Source of the DNA: UBA1206 sp041672465
GTDB lineage: Bacteria > Bacillota > Clostridia > Oscillospirales > CAG-382
Assembly (NCBI GenBank): GCA_041672465.1
Contig: JBAYZO010000021.1
Location: forward strand, 1-24,332
Direction: 5' to 3'
DNA: 24,332 nt
Shown piece after piece: positions 20,739-24,332 of this stretch. Position 1 is the stretch's first letter; each line of letters starts with the position of its first letter. Both the position numbers and the translations under genes were made by a program. The notes beneath the pieces were generated by a model that did not search any database, was not told the DNA's origin, and saw only the letters and a program-made list of their open reading frames with translations.

Positions 20739-23700
20739 ATGTTCTGTAATCTTCATGTCCACAACGAATACAGCCTTTTGGATGGTGTTGGCAAGGCAGA
20801 AGAATGGTGTAAACGGGCCAAAGAATTAGAGCAAACACACCTTGCACTTACGAACCATGGAAACATTGATGGCTTATTGAATTTTCAATCCGTTGCAAAA
20901 AAAGCTGGGATTAAGCCGATTATGGGTTGTGAATTATATGTGGTTCCTGACATTTTGGACAAGAAGAATAAAAGCCGGCAACATTTAACGGTGTTGGTAA
21001 AAAATGAAGCCGGCTTTCAGAATCTTTGCAAAATGTTAAGTATCGCAAATTTACAAGGATTTTATTATAAGCCAAGAGTTGATTATTCTATTATTCTGAA
21101 AAATTGTGATGGCCTTGTTTTTCTGTCTGGTTGTGCGGCAAGTCCTATTTATACGCCACAGGGCGAAAAGTTTTTTTGGAAATTGCACAGAAAAATAAAA
21201 GATGATTTATATTTTGAAATAATGCCTCATCAGATTTTACGGCAGATTGACGTGAATCGTAAGGCAATGGTTGCTGCCGCAGAACTTGGTGCAAAAGTGG
21301 TAGTGACAAATGATTGTCACTATGTTAATTATAAAGATGCAATGCTTCAAGAAGTTTTGCTGGCTGTACAAATGAAAGCTAAATGGAATGATAAAAACCG
21401 GTGGAAGTTTGAAACGACCGGGTTGCATCTTAGGTCAGAAGAAGAGATGCTGCATGCATTCCATGAACAAAGTGTTATTCCAAAAGAATTTTTGCTTAAA
21501 GCTATTGATAACACGATGGAAGTTGCTGTAAAATGTGAAAGCTTTGAAATTAAAAAGAAGGAAATTTTTCTTCCTCCGGTTGCCGGGGTGCCTACAAAAA
21601 AGGAAGGTTCCCAGTTGCGGAAGTTGTGTTTTGATGGATACAGAAAGATTTTTGGAACTGATGATTGGGATGAAAGGTATTTGGCTCGATTTCAGGAAGA
21701 ATTTTTATTGATTAAAAAGAAAAACTTTATAAGATATTTTTTAATTGTTCACGAACTGATTAGCTGGTGTTCCGACAATAATATTATGACGGGGCCGGGC
21801 CGTGGAAGTGTTGGTGGTAGTTTAATTGCTTATCTGATTGGGATAACGAAAAGTGTTGATCCAATAAAATACGATTTATTATTTTCAAGATTTATTGATG
21901 AAAATCGGTTGGATTATCCTGATATTGATATTGACTTTGAAGACACGAAACGGGCTTTAATCAGGGAGCATCTTGAAGAATTGTATGGTAAAAATAATAT
22001 CGCTTCTGTATCAACTTTTTCTAAGATGAAAGGGAAGGGTGTTATTCGTGATGTTTCTCGGGTTTTTGATGTGCCATTGGATGAAGTAAATAAGTTTGCA
22101 AAGGTTATTGAAGACCCTGCTGATAAAAAAGATACAGATTGTGTTTTAAGGGCTTTAAAAGAAACGCCAGAAGGTTTAGCCTTTAATGAAAAATATCCGA
22201 AGGTGGCTGATTTGGCTTGTAGCTTGGAGGGTCAAATAAGAAGTTGTGGGCAACATGCTGCGGCGCTTATTGTTTCGGAAGAAGATTTAACGCAAGGTAC
22301 AAGGTGTAATATTTCAATCCGTTCAGGGCAGGAAGTTGTTAATTTTGATAAAGATGATGCTGAATTTGTGGGTCTTATGAAATTGGATATTTTGGGATTG
22401 GTTCAATTGTCAATTTTAAATGAAACCCGGCGTTTGATAAAACAGAATTATGGGAAAGAAATTGATTTTGAAAAGTTGGAGCCAAACGATAAAAAAATAT
22501 TCAAGATGCTTTCCAATGGAGAAACGGTTGGTGTTTTTCAGTTTAATACATGGGCAACAACAAAACTCGCAAAAAGAATAATTATTGATAATTTTGGTTT
22601 AATGAGTGACGTGGTTGCACTGGTACGGCCGGGGCCATCTGATAGTGGTATGACGGATGATTTTATTAAACGTAAACATGGAGCAAAATGGAAGAAAAAG
22701 CATCCGATATATGAAGATATTACAAAATCAACTTATGGGATTGTAATATATCAGGAACAGGTGATGCAGGTAATTTATCGGGTTGCTGGTTTAAGTTATT
22801 CAACTTCCGATAAAATTAGAAAGATCATTTCCAAAAAACGTGATCAATCTATGTTTGATGAATATAAAACAATGTTTATTGAAGGTTGTAAGAAACAAAA
22901 AACGCTCAGTGAAATTGAAGCGAATGAATTTTGGGAAGCTTTACAAAGCCATTCCCGGTACTCTTTCAACCGATCTCATTCCGTTTCATATGCATTAATA
23001 AGTTATTGGTGTGTTGATGGAACTACGAGGCTTTATGATTGGGATAATAAAAAATACATCTCTATTTCAAAAGCATTTAAAACAGGAATAAAAAATATTG
23101 CTTGTTATGATGAAAAAACAAAGAAAACTGTTTGCGGAAAAGTAAAAAAAATAATTAGAACAACTGGGGCTAAAAATGTTGATTTGAAAATGGGTTACAA
23201 GGTTCGTATGAAATCTGGAAAAACAATTTGTTGTAGCAAGGATCATAAGTTTTTAACTTCAAATGGATATGTTGCTTTAAAAGATTTGAATTGTGGTGAT
23301 TTGGTTGCTGTTGAAAAACGAATTAGTAATTCTTCGAAGCCGGGAGTTGGTGAAAAAATATCTTTTTCTTTGAAAAAACATTGGATGAACTTATCATCGG
23401 ATGAAAGAAAAAAAAGATTGGGATTTTGTAGTGCTGGTGGAAAAGAAGCTGCAAGAATTGGAGTTATGAAAAAACGTTGGAAAACAATGTCTCCGGATGA
23501 AAGAGAACGGCGTTTATTGCCGTGGATTGAAGCGGCGGCAAAATCTGAAAATGGATTTAAGTCAAGATTTGTTGGTAATGCTAAAGATGGACATATGGTA
23601 TTTAGTAAAAATGAATATGTTTTAGACAATTGGTTGTTTGAAAATAATTTGAAGCATGAAACACAAGTTCAAATAAATGGTAAGTTTGCCGATTTTTATT

Positions 23701-24332
23701 GCAAAGGGGTTTATATTGAATTTGATGGTATGAATCGACCAGAAAAATATTTTGAAGATAAATTTGGTGAAGAACCGCTTGTTGTTATTACAAATATAAA
23801 TCAGATTGAAAATAAATTGCACTTTCTTTTAGAAGAAGATTTTATGAGGAGTGGTGAAAAAATAATATTTGAACCAATAAAGAAAATTTCTAAATGGAAA
23901 AAAAGAGTGATGTATGATGTTGTTATGGAAAAAGAACCTCATAATTTTTTGGCGAATGGTATTGTTGTTCATAATTGTGCATATCTGAAATTGTATTATC
24001 CTGCTGAATTTATTTGTGCAAATTTAACATTTGGGGCAGAAGGCAAAAAGGTAGAATTGGTTGAAGAAGCTGAACGTTTGGGCTTGAATATTGTTTTCCC
24101 GAAAATTGGCATTTCAGATGCCTTTAAATGGGTCGTTAAAGATAAAGACCTGTTTGTACCTTTTATAGAAATAAAGGGCGTGGGCGACAAAACAGCCGAG
24201 AAGTTTGCGGCATACAGAACGCCAACAAAGAAGGGGTTCTTTACGTTGAGCCCGGTTCCAGTTTCTAATGATGAAGGTGCTGGTAAAATATTGGCAGAAA
24301 TAGGTGCCTTTGGTGAAAAGCCAACTGGTAAG
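20739..24332 (+). CDS. dnaE: DNA polymerase III alpha subunit with intein; C-terminus outside window
   Basis: ATG 20739 follows AGAAAGGGAA. The frame is open to the window end (1198 codons seen). Order: PHP domain (HVHNEYSLLDG, LTNHGN, GCELYV, NDCHYV; residues about 5-195), palm with GPGRGSVGGSL and PDIDIDF (D395, D397, D399), and third catalytic Asp in 'LMKLDILGL' (D550). Then follow 'YGIVIYQEQVMQV' and 'YSFNRSHSVSYALISYW', interrupted at residue 757 by an intein, resuming with 'CAYLKLYYPAEF'. Extein without the intein is 876 residues so far. This C-family replicative polymerase extends DNA. The PHP motif has Asn in place of the usual Asp of TDHG, while other metal ligands remain, so proofreading by PHP is possible. 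It works with the clamp just upstream. Confidence 0.93.
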   Translation, partial: MFCNLHVHNEYSLLDGVGKAEEWCKRAKELEQTHLALTNHGNIDGLLNFQSVAKKAGIKPIMGCELYVVPDILDKKNKSRQHLTVLVKNEAGFQNLCKMLSIANLQGFYYKPRVDYSIILKNCDGLVFLSGCAASPIYTPQGEKFFWKLHRKIKDDLYFEIMPHQILRQIDVNRKAMVAAAELGAKVVVTNDCHYVNYKDAMLQEVLLAVQMKAKWNDKNRWKFETTGLHLRSEEEMLHAFHEQSVIPKEFLLKAIDNTMEVAVKCESFEIKKKEIFLPPVAGVPTKKEGSQLRKLCFDGYRKIFGTDDWDERYLARFQEEFLLIKKKNFIRYFLIVHELISWCSDNNIMTGPGRGSVGGSLIAYLIGITKSVDPIKYDLLFSRFIDENRLDYPDIDIDFEDTKRALIREHLEELYGKNNIASVSTFSKMKGKGVIRDVSRVFDVPLDEVNKFAKVIEDPADKKDTDCVLRALKETPEGLAFNEKYPKVADLACSLEGQIRSCGQHAAALIVSEEDLTQGTRCNISIRSGQEVVNFDKDDAEFVGLMKLDILGLVQLSILNETRRLIKQNYGKEIDFEKLEPNDKKIFKMLSNGETVGVFQFNTWATTKLAKRIIIDNFGLMSDVVALVRPGPSDSGMTDDFIKRKHGAKWKKKHPIYEDITKSTYGIVIYQEQVMQVIYRVAGLSYSTSDKIRKIISKKRDQSMFDEYKTMFIEGCKKQKTLSEIEANEFWEALQSHSRYSFNRSHSVSYALISYWCVDGTTRLYDWDNKKYISISKAFKTGIKNIACYDEKTKKTVCGKVKKIIRTTGAKNVDLKMGYKVRMKSGKTICCSKDHKFLTSNGYVALKDLNCGDLVAVEKRISNSSKPGVGEKISFSLKKHWMNLSSDERKKRLGFCSAGGKEAARIGVMKKRWKTMSPDERERRLLPWIEAAAKSENGFKSRFVGNAKDGHMVFSKNEYVLDNWLFENNLKHETQVQINGKFADFYCKGVYIEFDGMNRPEKYFEDKFGEEPLVVITNINQIENKLHFLLEEDFMRSGEKIIFEPIKKISKWKKRVMYDVVMEKEPHNFLANGIVVHNCAYLKLYYPAEFICANLTFGAEGKKVELVEEAERLGLNIVFPKIGISDAFKWVVKDKDLFVPFIEIKGVGDKTAEKFAAYRTPTKKGFFTLSPVPVSNDEGAGKILAEIGAFGEKPTGK
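23010..23975 (+). other. Intein in DnaE with a non-LAGLIDADG endonuclease domain
   Basis: The 322-residue insert begins with Cys (C758) and ends with His-Asn before Cys+1, the standard splicing residues. Block A is CVDGTTRLYDWDNKK; block B is 'SKDHKFLTSNG' with H79 (Ser replaces the usual Thr of TxxH); blocks F/G are 'MYDVVMEKEPHNFLANGIVVHN'. The middle holds two related segments, 'HWMNLSSDERKKRL' and 'RWKTMSPDERERRL' (23377-23421 and 23475-23516), then 'NEYVLDNWLFENNLKHETQVQINGK' and 'ADFYCKGVYIEFDGM'. That is the PD-(D/E)XK/Vsr-type pattern (Asp…Glu-x-Asp), as in the EDxHD homing enzymes. No LAGLIDADG or HNH motif. The site lies 16 residues downstream of the classic cyanobacterial DnaE split-intein site. 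Confidence 0.92.

Noticed and set aside
1..24332. tRNA genes, CRISPR arrays, insertion sequences, attachment sites
   Set aside because: I saw no cloverleaf, no regularly spaced repeat-spacer array, no transposase, and no integrase or flanking direct repeats. The regular repeats found are coding repeats or iterons.
1..24332. Stop-codon reassignment (as in some gut phages)
   Set aside because: TAA, TAG (for example 7163-7165, 9265-9267) and TGA (for example 6023-6025) all end well-formed genes.

Overview
The window looks like part of the genome of an AT-rich tailed bacteriophage (Caudoviricetes), or of a prophage close to one. The reasons are short, tightly packed genes that all lie on the + strand, overlapping start/stop junctions, a structural/lysis block followed by a replication block, and strong Shine-Dalgarno sites (GGAGG, AAAGGA). 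TAA, TAG and TGA are all used as stops, so I see no code reassignment. The host cannot be named from this sequence. The promoters are sigma70-like.

Left part, 1-7605: a late structural and lysis module. It holds a series of small virion-type proteins, two proteins with LamG/concanavalin-like jelly-roll domains (2622-5092; the second has a C-terminal tract of about 14 short 'xDAxL' repeats), a coiled-coil protein with one C-terminal membrane segment (holin candidate), a SleB-type cell-wall hydrolase, a DUF1353 protein, and a structural protein split by a one-base frameshift in a run of nine T. A strong intrinsic terminator at 7630-7660 closes this module.

Middle part, 7662-13292: early/replication accessory genes. 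These are a DUF932 protein, several small proteins (one membrane, one basic, one cysteine-rich), a UvsW/XPB-like SF2 helicase, a small acidic protein, a winged-helix-like protein and a DnaG-type primase. Four promoters (7662, 8584, 11049, 16911) share one architecture: phased T/A tracts upstream, then a -35 box, exactly 17 bp, and a -10 box.

Right part, 13293-24332: the replication core. An approximately 250-nt non-coding region contains three long complementary pairs in the order a-b-c-b'-a'-c', and the c/c' helix ends in an intrinsic terminator directly before the initiator genes. Two related winged-helix initiator-like proteins follow. The second carries four palindromic iterons and an AAT microsatellite inside its coding region, a lambda-O-like arrangement that makes it the best origin candidate. 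Next come a DnaB-type helicase with a cysteine-rich insert, a low-complexity protein with (Ala-Asp)15, an 85-aa protein, a spore-photoproduct-lyase-like radical SAM enzyme, a sliding clamp, and a bacterial-type DNA polymerase III alpha subunit (DnaE) cut off by the window end. DnaE contains a 322-residue intein whose nuclease looks like a PD-(D/E)XK/Vsr-type enzyme and not LAGLIDADG.

Together, primase, helicase, initiator, clamp and C-family polymerase make up most of a self-encoded replisome. The most unusual items are the structured RNA/attenuator before the initiators, the origin inside the initiator gene, the intein with its atypical nuclease, the shared promoter architecture, and the radical SAM enzyme within the replication operon.
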